From the NCBI GenBank assembly GCA_005792805.1, contig SXQV01000090.1:1-25936 (forward strand): a stretch of 25,936 nt of DNA, written 5' to 3'. The DNA comes from Methylococcaceae bacterium (GTDB taxonomy: Bacteria; Pseudomonadota; Gammaproteobacteria; Methylococcales; Methylococcaceae). Every line of letters begins with the position of its first letter. The stretch's first letter is position 1. Positions 13,421-20,690 of the stretch are shown here, piece after piece. The position numbers and the translations under genes were made by a program. The notes beneath the pieces were generated by a model, which searched no databases, had not been told where the DNA came from, and saw only the letters and a list, made by a program, of their open reading frames with translations.

Positions 13421-14539
13421 TTAATGCGAAGTCATGAGGCTTTTCAGGGCCTCGATAAATTGATTCACTTCCTCTGAAGTATTGCCACGGCCAAAGCTGA
13501 TCCGAATGGCACCACGGGCCGTGTCTTCATCCACACCCATGGCTAACAGTACCGGGCTGGGCTGGTTGCCGCTGCTGGCGCAGGCAGAGCCACTGGAGAC
13601 GGCAAACCCGAGGCGATCGAGATGCATGACCAGGCTTTCTCCGTCAAATCCGGGGACGCTGAATTGCGCTGTGTTGGGGAGCCGTTGCTCATGCGCGGCG
13701 AAAAGCGTCACGCCAGGCAGCGATTGGAGTCCGGCTTCCAGCTGCCGGCGCAGCATCAAGGATTGATTGTTCCGATGTTCCAGCTCGTTCAGTGCCAATT
13801 CGGCAGCCTTGCCGAAGCCGACAATCCCCGCCACATTTTCGGTGCCTCCCCGCCGTCCCTGTTCCTGCCCGCCGCCGTGCAGCAAGGGCTCAATGGGGGC
13901 AGATCGATCAGCGATCAAGGCACCAACCCCCTTGGGCCCATAAATCTTGTGGGACGACAGGGTCAGGGTATGGGCTCCTGTTGCGGAAAAGTTGACTGGC
14001 ATCTTGCCGGCGGCCTGAACCGCATCAACATGCAAAAAAGCGCCCGCCTCGCGCAAGCGGTCAGCCAGCGGCCGGGTGTCATGGACGACACCGGTCTCGT
14101 TGTTGGCCAGCATCAGCGTGCCAATATCGCCTTGGCGGGGCTTCAGTTCATCGAGAGCCGAGAGCTCAGGCAATCCCGTCTGGCTAGCGGGCAGGTATTG
14201 CAGACCCCATCCCCGGGTTTCCAGATGTTTCAGGGGTTTGCTGACGGAAGGATGCTCAGTACTGCCGCTGATAAGGGTGGCCGGCTTGAGCGAAAACCCC
14301 ATCCCTTTGAGCGCCAGGTTATTGGCTTCAGTCCCGCCACTGGTGAAAATGACTTCCGATGCTTTCGCACCGGCCAGTGCGGCGATGTGATCGCGGGCAG
14401 CGTCGATGGCGCCCCGGCTCAAACGGGACAACCGATAAAGCCCGGAGGGGTTGCCGTAAAAGCTTTTCAGGTAGGGCAGCATGGCTTCCACCACCCGCTC
14501 ATCGATTGGTGTGGTGGCATTGTGATCGAGGTAGATCAT
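13421..14539 (-). CDS. iscS: Cysteine desulfurase (IscS/NifS family, short 372-aa form)
   Basis: This pyridoxal phosphate enzyme removes sulfur from cysteine for Fe-S cluster and other sulfur transfer. Visible features are the start IYLDHNATTP, FTSGGTEANNLALKG, His96 in STEHPSV, Asp172 in HVDAVQAAGK, and the PLP Lys198 in SSHKIYGPKGVG. RRGGTENVAG and the catalytic loop SSGSACASSG with Cys320 follow. It is about 30 residues shorter than E. coli IscS (404 aa), lacking most of the C-terminal tail that contacts IscU; it may be a NifS-like paralogue rather than the principal IscS. It begins 12 bases after iscR. Confidence 0.92.
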   Translation of the reverse strand: MIYLDHNATTPIDERVVEAMLPYLKSFYGNPSGLYRLSRLSRGAIDAARDHIAALAGAKASEVIFTSGGTEANNLALKGMGFSLKPATLISGSTEHPSVSKPLKHLETRGWGLQYLPASQTGLPELSALDELKPRQGDIGTLMLANNETGVVHDTRPLADRLREAGAFLHVDAVQAAGKMPVNFSATGAHTLTLSSHKIYGPKGVGALIADRSAPIEPLLHGGGQEQGRRGGTENVAGIVGFGKAAELALNELEHRNNQSLMLRRQLEAGLQSLPGVTLFAAHEQRLPNTAQFSVPGFDGESLVMHLDRLGFAVSSGSACASSGNQPSPVLLAMGVDEDTARGAIRISFGRGNTSEEVNQFIEALKSLMTSH

Positions 14540-14551
14540 GCCTGCCGATCC

Positions 14552-15037
14552 TCAGGCCCGGATGCCTCGCTGCAAGGGGATTTCGGTGTCGCCGTCGGTC
14601 GTGAGCTGATCCTGCCGTTCCGCCACCATCCGCACATTCTTGCGCAGTAATACGTCCTGGAGGCTGATTGAGTCGAGATAGTGCCGAATCTGGTCGCTCA
14701 GCCCCATCCACAAGTCGTGGGTGAGGCAGGGTTGGGTATTCTGACAGTTGGCTTTGCCGCCGCAGCGGGTCGAGTCGATGGTCTCGTCGACTGCTGCGAT
14801 GATTTCGGCGATGCTGATTAGCTCGGCCTTACGACTGAGCTGATAGCCACCGCCCGGGCCGCGCACCCCTTCCACCATGCCAGATCGGCGGAGGCGGGCA
14901 AACAGCTGCTCAAGATAGGAGAGTGAGATCTCCTGCCGCTTGGCAATATCGGTCAGGGTGACGGGATGCTTTTCGCTATGATAGGCCAAGTCCAGCATGG
15001 CGGTTACGGCATAGCGGCCTTTGGTCGTTAAGCGCAC
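14552..15037 (-). CDS. iscR: Fe-S cluster assembly transcription factor IscR
   Basis: IscR is an Rrf2-family regulator that represses the isc operon when it carries a [2Fe-2S] cluster. The 161-aa product begins (GTG) RLTTKGRYAVTAMLDLAYH and has the winged-helix motif SLSYLEQLFARLRRSGMVEGV, then RGPGGGYQL. The cluster ligands are at E. coli positions: Cys92, Cys98, Cys104 and His107 (RCGGKANCQNTQPCLTH). The open frame extends to ATG 15103, but that codon lies inside the predicted operator, and similarity starts at the GTG, so GTG 15037 is chosen. The ribosome site is weak. It leads the iscR-iscS-iscA operon. Confidence 0.95.
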   Translation of the reverse strand: MRLTTKGRYAVTAMLDLAYHSEKHPVTLTDIAKRQEISLSYLEQLFARLRRSGMVEGVRGPGGGYQLSRKAELISIAEIIAAVDETIDSTRCGGKANCQNTQPCLTHDLWMGLSDQIRHYLDSISLQDVLLRKNVRMVAERQDQLTTDGDTEIPLQRGIRA

Positions 15038-15082
15038 GAACGGTCTCTCTCTGAAGGGTGGGCGATTTTGGTGCAGAGTCAC

Positions 15083-15107
15083 ATATCCCAGTAAAATAAT
15101 CAACTAT
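15083..15107 (-). promoter_or_regulatory. Type 1 IscR operator upstream of iscR
   Basis: On the minus strand these 25 bases begin ATAGTTGATT and end CTGGGATAT. Compared with the type 1 consensus as I recall it (ATASYYGACT, five central bases RWWWY, AGTCRRSTAT), 21 of 25 positions agree by my count. The site ends 45 bases before the GTG start, where the E. coli autorepression sites also overlap the promoter. It implies [2Fe-2S]-IscR feedback on iscR-iscS-iscA. Confidence 0.75.
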
Positions 15108-15390
15108 TCCCCCAGAGTCGCCTGACGCCCATTTTTCAGACTGCAATCCATGAGCTCATCCCCCTGGTCTGGTGGGAGGGCTGCCTGGTTTGCCTGGACG
15201 GAACCGGCTGTTCAGCGCCGGTGGAAGTCTTTGTGAATTGGGTTCCCGGGCTGAAGTGGAGGTGTCCAGATTGAAACGCCCGGCGGGGGCGGTCACGGTA
15301 AGCCTGATTTTCAGCGTGTGAGGGGTGAGGCTAACACCGGCGATTGACTGCCTCGTTAGCCGCCCGGTTGCGATGCTCTGATTTCCCGTT
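15108..15390. other. Intergenic stretch with a nested hairpin after the Cys-rich protein gene
   Basis: No convincing gene is present. The inverted repeat GGCTAAC (15329-15335) / GTTAGCC (15355-15361), with an inner GGC/GCC pairing, lies about 30 bases past the stop of the 126-aa gene. It could end or stabilise that transcript, although no T-tract follows. The remainder shows nothing I can assign. Confidence 0.4.
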
Positions 15391-15771
15391 TTAGCCCTTG
15401 CCTGGAAGCATGCCTACGGAGCCCGGCTTGATGTGTTTGCAAGTCACGCGCAGGTCTTCCAGGTGACACTGGTGCTTTCCAGATTGGCCCGAACATTCGT
15501 TGCAAACCAGTTTTCCGGTTTCCCTGGTTTCAGAAACGTGCCAGCCATAGCCTTGAGTTTCGCAGAACAGTTTTACGTACTTGTCGACGTTGTAGGCGTC
15601 TTTCGCCCTGGCTTCCGCCTCGGCCTGGGTGGAGCATTTCTGCGGGGCGAGTGTGTTCCCCAGTAAATCCCGATATTCATATTCGGTGGAAAAGGCGCTG
15701 CTTGTACCCAGTAGCAGAGTCAGTGCCGCCAGCATTTTCTGTGCCTGTCCAATGGTTCCTGATGCGCTCAT
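15391..15771 (-). CDS. Small secreted Cys-rich protein of unknown function
   Basis: I do not recognise this 126-aa product. It has a signal peptide with core MLAALTLLLGTSSAFS (about residues 13-28), giving a mature protein of about 98 aa. Six cysteines are visible: QKCST, LFCET, the pair in VCNECSG, HQCH and VTCKH. None forms a CxxCH heme motif; CNEC could bind a metal or form disulfides. The stretch AEAEARAKDAYNVDKYVKLFC is probably helical. ATG 15771 has a GAGGAG site with good spacing; Met13 is a weaker alternative. It follows a 58-aa membrane protein gene by 43 bases on the same strand, suggesting an operon. Confidence 0.7.
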   Translation of the reverse strand: MSASGTIGQAQKMLAALTLLLGTSSAFSTEYEYRDLLGNTLAPQKCSTQAEAEARAKDAYNVDKYVKLFCETQGYGWHVSETRETGKLVCNECSGQSGKHQCHLEDLRVTCKHIKPGSVGMLPGKG

Positions 15772-15814
15772 TTATGAATCTCCTCAATAGATACGGTGTT
15801 TGATCAATCCGGCG

Positions 15815-15991
15815 TTACTTGACTACGCGAATGTTCATTCGCGCCATTTCTTCGTTTTGCTGCTGGATGATCGGATCATATTTTTCGTTTTCGCTCATCT
15901 TCACCATTAGGATCGTGCCGACCAGGGCCAGGGTGGCGCCGGCGACATAAAGCCAGAATAGGTCTTTGGTCTGTTCGTTCTCTTGTGTCAT
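15815..15991 (-). CDS. Small single-span membrane protein of unknown function (58 aa)
   Basis: The product starts MTQENEQTKDLFWLYVAGATLALVG in outline: a charged N-terminus, one membrane span (about residues 11-31), and a charged, Gln/Glu-rich C-terminal half (PIIQQQNEEMARMNIRVVK) that could be a short coiled coil. ATG 15991 was chosen because GAGGAG is 7 bases away; ATG 15997 is only 1-2 bases from it. It lies upstream of the Cys-rich secreted protein gene and could be its membrane partner. No family is recognised. Confidence 0.65.
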   Translation of the reverse strand: MTQENEQTKDLFWLYVAGATLALVGTILMVKMSENEKYDPIIQQQNEEMARMNIRVVK

Positions 15992-16065
15992 GTGCATTCT
16001 CCTCGTGTGACGTTGCCCGTTTTATTTGTAAGCGGTCGTAACCTAAATAAAGCTACTTATGTTCC

Positions 16066-16090
16066 GTATCGAAACGTTCCGCGTCGATAC
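16066..16090. promoter_or_regulatory. 25-bp imperfect palindrome upstream of the 58-aa gene, candidate operator
   Basis: Left arm GTATCGAAACG (16066-16076) and right arm CGCGTCGATAC (16080-16090) pair at 9 of 11 positions around a 3-base centre. The outer 7 bases (GTATCGA/TCGATAC) are perfect. It is 75 bases upstream of the 58-aa ORF, a position suited to a dimeric regulator. The regulator is unknown. Confidence 0.35.
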
Positions 16091-16264
16091 TGTATTCGCC
16101 GTGGCCGCGAGATGTCAACCGGCCGTCTGCTGCCGGGAGCCAGGCGGGTGACAGTCCGCATCGGTGATGGTTTTTTTGGGGGGGTCACGACTGAATGACC
16201 GTGACAAAAGACCGGGCAAGGCCGTCGGTCAACCTGATTTGTTACACCAGGTGCCGTGCTGGAG

Positions 16265-16290
16265 GCCCGGCCGGATAGCTCCGGCCGGGC
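16265..16290 (-). terminator. Very stable hairpin downstream of the lipoprotein gene
   Basis: An 11-bp perfect GC-rich stem (GCCCGGCCGGA/TCCGGCCGGGC) with a 4-base loop starts 24 bases past the lipoprotein stop. No T-tract follows on the minus strand, so it may protect the 3' end or stop transcription poorly. The remaining gap (15992-16264) holds the palindrome at 16066-16090 and a T7G7 run at 16171-16184, and no gene I can support. Confidence 0.5.
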
Positions 16291-16314
16291 GTGTGGCAGG
16301 GGATTGGCGGGTTG

Positions 16315-16926
16315 TTACTGGCGGCAAACGCCGCAGGCAGCGTCCTGGAAACTTTTATCTGCCGCAATGGCCGCAATGGCGCGATCCAGGGCGTGGTTGA
16401 TGGTTTCCTGATAATTGATGGCAGAGGCCGAATCGCCGTAATTTTGGGATGAGCCGGATTTGCGCTGACTCCAGCATTCCTTGCCGTGTTTGTCCAGTAG
16501 TGCGGCATCCAGGATGACGTGCGCGTCGTAACCTGAGTTGACGTGGACATTTTCATTGATGGCGATGCCGGACAAACTCAGCCCCAAGCGGGGCCCCTGT
16601 GGATCACGGACGTTGACCGCAGCCAGTTGAAGCATGGCATTGGCGGCGGCATGTACCCACGGAGTGGGGTTTCCCTTCAGGCTGATGTTCTGAGTCGGCA
16701 GCGCACTGGATTCGAGAGTCCGCTTCCCGACGATGTTCCCCGCTAATTTGCTTGAGACATCGACGCCTGACAGGGACGCGCAGCGCTGGACGGCGGGCAC
16801 ATCCTGGTGGTCTAGTTCTGAGCGGTATTCCGGGATGAATGAGGTGGGCATGATGGTTTTTTGGGCGCAGCCGACCAGCAGATTGCCGACCACAAGAGCC
16901 AGTAAACTGGCCGTTTTTGTATTCAT
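16315..16926 (-). CDS. Putative lipoprotein, YajG-like
   Basis: The 203-aa product has a clear lipoprotein signal with lipobox LLVGC (Cys20). The following domain runs from about residue 60 to 195. Its order is similar to YajG-type lipoproteins, which have a residue stretch like LGLSLSGIAIN, strands around GYDAHVILDAALLDKHG, and a C-terminal helix (INHALDRAIAAIAADK). The match is by pattern only, and function is unknown for that family. The protein ends DAACGVCRQ, an odd CxxC near the C-terminus, and has another Cys pair (QRCASL, KECWSQ). ATG 16926 follows a GGAGG site. It is divergent from the LOG-family gene. Confidence 0.7.
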   Translation of the reverse strand: MNTKTASLLALVVGNLLVGCAQKTIMPTSFIPEYRSELDHQDVPAVQRCASLSGVDVSSKLAGNIVGKRTLESSALPTQNISLKGNPTPWVHAAANAMLQLAAVNVRDPQGPRLGLSLSGIAINENVHVNSGYDAHVILDAALLDKHGKECWSQRKSGSSQNYGDSASAINYQETINHALDRAIAAIAADKSFQDAACGVCRQ

Positions 16927-17128
16927 GAAATCCTCCAGGTAGGGTATGTCGGTATTGTCGTTCTCGCAGTTGGGTGCACAACCGATGAGGGTTCGTTCGG
17001 TATCCCCAAGTCGCCAGCTTAGCGAAGACGGGTTGCCGGAGCAAAATCACAGCGGCGGCATCCCAGCATCTAATGAGTCACGCCACCGGGTTTAAGCCCG
17101 GAAAATCTCTTGAATCGAGGTCCTTGCC

Positions 17129-17782
17129 ATGTTCAGTCAGAAACTCCCGTCATCAGTGAATTCAGGCGTCAAGGAGAACCGTGCCCATCGTGTTTGCGTT
17201 TTTTGTGGTGCCAGTGATGGCCGGCGTATTGAATATCGCCAGGCGGCGGTTGCTTTGGGCTCCCTGCTCGCCGCCCGAGGGTTGGAGCTGGTCTACGGTG
17301 GCGGTAATGTCGGCTTGATGGGGGTGATCGCCAATGCCTGTCTCGATGCTGGCGGGGCGGTGATCGGGGTGATCCCGGAGTCTTTGATGGGGCGGGAAGT
17401 CTCGGGAGAACCGGTCGAACACGCGGGCATCACCCGGCTGGAAGTGGTCGATTCCATGCACACCCGCAAGGCGCGTATGGCAGAGCTGGCGGATGGGTTC
17501 ATCGCCCTGCCCGGCGGTTTCGGCACCTTTGAGGAGCTGTTTGAAATGCTGACCTGGGCCCAGCTGGGGTTTCACCGCAAGCCTATCGGCTTGCTGGATG
17601 TCGAGGGCTACTTCGCTCCATTGCTCGCGCTCTGCGATCAGGCCGTGGCGGAGGAGTTTCTCCGGCCTGAAAATCGCGCCCAATTGCTCAGCCATACGGA
17701 CCCGGCTGCCCTGTTGGAGGCCATGGCGGACTATCATGCGCCATGGCTCAAGGCGTGGGTCAGGTCGGCGGAAGAGTTGTAG
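17129..17782 (+). CDS. LOG-family (TIGR00730) nucleotide 5'-monophosphate phosphoribohydrolase
   Basis: LOG-family proteins cleave the N-glycosidic bond of nucleoside 5'-monophosphates, including cytokinin ribotides; some act as PpnN-like nucleosidases. The 217-aa product has the diagnostic MHTRKARM (110-117) and PGGFGTFEE (128-136), plus the nucleotide-binding fold starting VCVFCGASDG and LVYGGGNVGLMG (54-65). The N-terminal 18 residues are extra. ATG 17129 has GAGG nine bases upstream; an alternative start is not obvious. A small CCGGG/CCCGG hairpin lies just upstream at 17086-17101. It stands alone on the plus strand, convergent with gmk (22-base gap). Confidence 0.93.
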   Translation: MFSQKLPSSVNSGVKENRAHRVCVFCGASDGRRIEYRQAAVALGSLLAARGLELVYGGGNVGLMGVIANACLDAGGAVIGVIPESLMGREVSGEPVEHAGITRLEVVDSMHTRKARMAELADGFIALPGGFGTFEELFEMLTWAQLGFHRKPIGLLDVEGYFAPLLALCDQAVAEEFLRPENRAQLLSHTDPAALLEAMADYHAPWLKAWVRSAEEL

Positions 17783-17804
17783 ACTGGCGCTCCCGCTCCC
17801 GCGT

Positions 17805-18422
17805 CTAGCCGATCAAGCCACTGATCAGCGGCGCGTGGACCGCTGCCTGCCGGCGGGTCTTCAGCCGATTGGCCGCAACGATCGCCGTCAGCTCAGTCAG
17901 GGCTTCCTCGAACATGTCATTGATCACCAGGTAGTCGTATTCGCCATAGTGAGACATTTCCGAAATGGCATCGGCCATGCGCCGCTGTATGGTCGCCGGA
18001 TCGTCCTGGCCGCGACCACTCAGCCGGGCTTCCAAATCTGCTTGTGAGGGCGGCAGCACAAAAATCGATTGGCAGCCGACGATGAGTTCCCTGATCTGGC
18101 GAGCGCCCTGCCAGTCGATTTCCAGGATCACGTCTTCACCTCGTGATAAAGCGGCTTCCACCGTTCGATGGGCCGTGCCATAAAAATTGTCGAAAACCTG
18201 GGCGTGTTCCAGAAATTCGCCGGCGTCCACCATACTGACAAACTCATTACGGTTGACGAAGTAGTAATCCCGGCCATGCTCCTCTCCCGGCCGCTGGGCA
18301 CGGGTTGTGTGCGATACCGAAACGGCCAGGCCATTGCACTGGCTCCTTAACTCCTTGACCAGGCTGGTTTTACCGGCACCCGAGGGAGCGGAGACAATGA
18401 ACAGCGTACCTTGAGTCGTCAT
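17805..18422 (-). CDS. gmk: Guanylate kinase
   Basis: Gmk phosphorylates GMP to GDP. The 205-aa product has the P-loop APSGAGKTS at residues 12-20, the GMP-binding segment VSVSHTTRAQRPGEEHGRDYYFV, and the typical LEIDWQGARQI and NDMFEEAL regions. The frame is open upstream to 18461, but family similarity and an AAGGTG ribosome site support ATG 18422. It begins 4 bases after the pyrC' stop and is therefore probably the last gene of the tonB-yqgE-ruvX-pyr transcript. In many gammaproteobacteria gmk is with rpoZ and spoT, so its place here is unusual. Confidence 0.97.
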   Translation of the reverse strand: MTTQGTLFIVSAPSGAGKTSLVKELRSQCNGLAVSVSHTTRAQRPGEEHGRDYYFVNRNEFVSMVDAGEFLEHAQVFDNFYGTAHRTVEAALSRGEDVILEIDWQGARQIRELIVGCQSIFVLPPSQADLEARLSGRGQDDPATIQRRMADAISEMSHYGEYDYLVINDMFEEALTELTAIVAANRLKTRRQAAVHAPLISGLIG

Positions 18423-18426
18423 GGAT

Positions 18427-19716
18427 TCACCTTGCGTCCAATTCAAAGACCCGTACACCACCGAGGAAGGTTTGCGTTACCCGGCCCTTGAGTGGTTGCC
18501 CCCAGTAGGGTGTGTTATGCCCGGCGCTCAGCCAGGTGTCACCATTTACCGTCCAGGGCCTCTGTGGGTCGAACAGGCAGAGGTCGGCGACGGCACCCGC
18601 TTGCAGGGTTCCGCCACTAATCCCGAGGATAGCCGCCGGACCGGAGGTCAGCGACGCGATGGCCTGAGCCAGCGTCAGCACCCCTGACGCGACCAGTTCC
18701 AGTGTCAATGGCAGCAAGGTCTGCAACGCCGCCATGCCGGGTTCGGTGGCGGGGAACGCATCCAGCTTGGCGTCGGGTTCATGCGGCTGGTGATCTGAAC
18801 AAATGGCGGTAATCACCCCGTCCCGTAGCCCGTCCCGGAGCGCATCGCGGTCGCTCAGATCCCGCAACGGGGGGCGCAGGTGATAGTGCGCGTCAAACCC
18901 CTCGATGGCTGCATCGGTCAAGTGCAGCTGATGGATGGCCACATCGGCGGTGACCGGAAGACCTTTCTCGCGTGCCCGCGCAATCGAGCGCAAGGCTCGT
19001 GCGCTGCTGAGCTGGGTGAAGTGGACGCGAGCACCCGTGTGCTCGATCAGGGCCAGTACCTGAGCGACGGCCACGGTTTCGGCTGCGTAAGGAATGCCGC
19101 GCAGTCCCATCCGGGTAGCTACCGGACCTTCATGCGCGCAGCCACCATCAGCCAGATCCTTGTCCTCGGGACGGACGATTACCCGCAGGTCATGGCTGGC
19201 GGCATATTCAAGCGCACGCCGCAGCACCAGTGTGTTTGATACCGGTGCCATGGCGTTGCTGACGGCCAGGCAGCCGGCTTCCTTCAGCGAACTCATTTCG
19301 CTGAGATCCTGGCCGTTCAGTCCCTTGGTCAGCGCGCCAATCGGCTGTATGCGTAACTTGCCAGCCAAGGTGGCCTTGTCCTGGATCAGCTGGATGACCG
19401 CCGGGGTGTCAATAATCGGGTAGGTGTCGGGCGGGATGCAGACAGTGGTGATGCCCGCTGCCGCTGCCGCCAGGCTCTCGCTGGCGATGGTCGCCTTGTG
19501 TTCGTAACCCGGCTCGCGTAGCCGGGCGCTGAGGTCGATGAAGCCCGGACCAACAATCTGTCCGTTGGCGGCAATGTCCAGGTCGGCCTCAAAACCGTCC
19601 GGTGGGTTGCCCAGGGCCAGAATGCGGCCATCGGCAATGAACACATCCAGGGGGCCATCGATTTGGCTGGCGGGGTCGATAACCCGTCCGCCGTGGATAC
19701 GTATGCGCTGACTCAT
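18427..19716 (-). CDS. pyrC: Dihydroorotase-like protein PyrC', probably non-catalytic partner of PyrB
   Basis: Active dihydroorotase closes carbamoyl aspartate to dihydroorotate. This 429-aa protein has the full fold (start IRIHGGRVIDP, FIDLSARLREPG, ICSDHQPHE with Asp308). But the metal-binding HxH is replaced by Ser63 and Arg65, the usual HCED segment reads VRPED (Arg182), and SDDG reads SNAM. It therefore should not bind the zinc pair. In Pseudomonas such a PyrC' is needed structurally for the PyrB-PyrC' dodecamer, with real dihydroorotase encoded elsewhere. The gene overlaps pyrB by 4 bases, which supports that complex. No frameshift is present, so this is not a pseudogene. Confidence 0.93.
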   Translation of the reverse strand: MSQRIRIHGGRVIDPASQIDGPLDVFIADGRILALGNPPDGFEADLDIAANGQIVGPGFIDLSARLREPGYEHKATIASESLAAAAAGITTVCIPPDTYPIIDTPAVIQLIQDKATLAGKLRIQPIGALTKGLNGQDLSEMSSLKEAGCLAVSNAMAPVSNTLVLRRALEYAASHDLRVIVRPEDKDLADGGCAHEGPVATRMGLRGIPYAAETVAVAQVLALIEHTGARVHFTQLSSARALRSIARAREKGLPVTADVAIHQLHLTDAAIEGFDAHYHLRPPLRDLSDRDALRDGLRDGVITAICSDHQPHEPDAKLDAFPATEPGMAALQTLLPLTLELVASGVLTLAQAIASLTSGPAAILGISGGTLQAGAVADLCLFDPQRPWTVNGDTWLSAGHNTPYWGQPLKGRVTQTFLGGVRVFELDAR

Positions 19717-20690
19717 GCCATTTTCTCGCCTGAATCATGGCGCATGGCCATGGACATGACGGCCATCCGAATGGCAATGCCATGGGTAACCTGCTGAAGA
19801 ATGACCGAGCGGCTGCCGTCGGCAACCTTGGAGTCGATTTCCACCCCGCGATTGATGGGGCCGGGATGCATGACGATGGCGTCTTCCTTCGCCTGGGCCA
19901 AGCGTTTCCCGGTGAGGCCGAAACGGGCGTAATACTCATGCTCGCTGGGGATGAACGCACCATTCATGCGTTCTCTTTGCAGCCGCAGCATGATGATGAC
20001 ATCCACACCTTCCAGCCCGCTGTCGAGGTCGTAATAGGCTTTAACGCCCAGTGATTCGATGCCGGCCGGGAGTAGCGTCCGGGGTCCGACCACCCGGATT
20101 TCGCGGGTACCCAAAATTCGCAGGGCATGAATCTCGGATCGAGCGACGCGGGAATGCAGTATATCGCCGACGATGGCGACCTTTAACTGAGTGAAATCAC
20201 CCTTGTGCTTGCGGATGGTGAACACATCCAGCATCGCCTGGGTGGGGTGGGCGTGGCGACCGTCACCGGCATTGATGACACTGATATGTGGCGCGACATG
20301 ATGGGCGATGAAGTGGGGCGCACCGCTCTGCGCGTGGCGAACCACGAACATATCGACATGCATCGCTTCGATATTGCGGATCGTGTCCAGCAGGCTTTCG
20401 CCTTTGGTGGTGGCCGACGTGGCGATATTGACGTTCAATACATCGGCCGACAAGCGCTTGGCGGCCAGCTCAAAGGTGGTCCGGGTGCGAGTGCTCGTTT
20501 CAAAAAACAGGTTAACGATGGTCTTGCCGCGCAACAGCGGGACTTTCTTCACCGTTTGTTCGGTGACGCTGGCGAAGGACTCGGCGGTGTCCATGATGGA
20601 TTCCAGCAGAGCCTGCGGCAGACCCTCCACGCTGAGAAAGTGGCGTAATTGGCCACGATCATTGAGTTGCAGATCATTGGCTGTTGTCAT
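19713..20690 (-). CDS. pyrB: Aspartate carbamoyltransferase, catalytic chain
   Basis: PyrB catalyses the first committed step of pyrimidine synthesis, carbamoyl phosphate plus aspartate. The 325-aa product carries the carbamoyl phosphate-binding ETSTRTRTTFE (64-74), TTKGES with Lys96, HPTQAMLD, and HPGPINRGVEI. Its size and N-terminal extension are those of class A ATCases, which work with a dihydroorotase-like partner rather than PyrI. ATG 20690 has an AGGAG site and overlaps the pyrR stop (ATGA). Nucleotide regulation in class A enzymes is through the PyrB N-terminus; that is family knowledge and not visible here. Confidence 0.97.
   Translation of the reverse strand: MTTANDLQLNDRGQLRHFLSVEGLPQALLESIMDTAESFASVTEQTVKKVPLLRGKTIVNLFFETSTRTRTTFELAAKRLSADVLNVNIATSATTKGESLLDTIRNIEAMHVDMFVVRHAQSGAPHFIAHHVAPHISVINAGDGRHAHPTQAMLDVFTIRKHKGDFTQLKVAIVGDILHSRVARSEIHALRILGTREIRVVGPRTLLPAGIESLGVKAYYDLDSGLEGVDVIIMLRLQRERMNGAFIPSEHEYYARFGLTGKRLAQAKEDAIVMHPGPINRGVEIDSKVADGSRSVILQQVTHGIAIRMAVMSMAMRHDSGEKMA

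Noticed and set aside
13622..14650. Plus-strand open frame of 342 codons
   Set aside because: It is antisense to iscS and the start of iscR, both well supported; no domain or good ribosome site was seen.
15038..15103. N-terminal extension of iscR from ATG 15103
   Set aside because: The extension has no similarity to IscR, and the ATG falls inside the predicted IscR operator.
15204..15223. ACCGGC/GCCGGT inverted repeat
   Set aside because: Only six pairs, no T-tract and not adjacent to a gene end, so no function can be argued.
16171..16184. T7G7 homopolymer run
   Set aside because: It could suggest phase variation, but it is in no supported coding frame and is not clearly within a promoter; a sequencing or chance origin is as likely.
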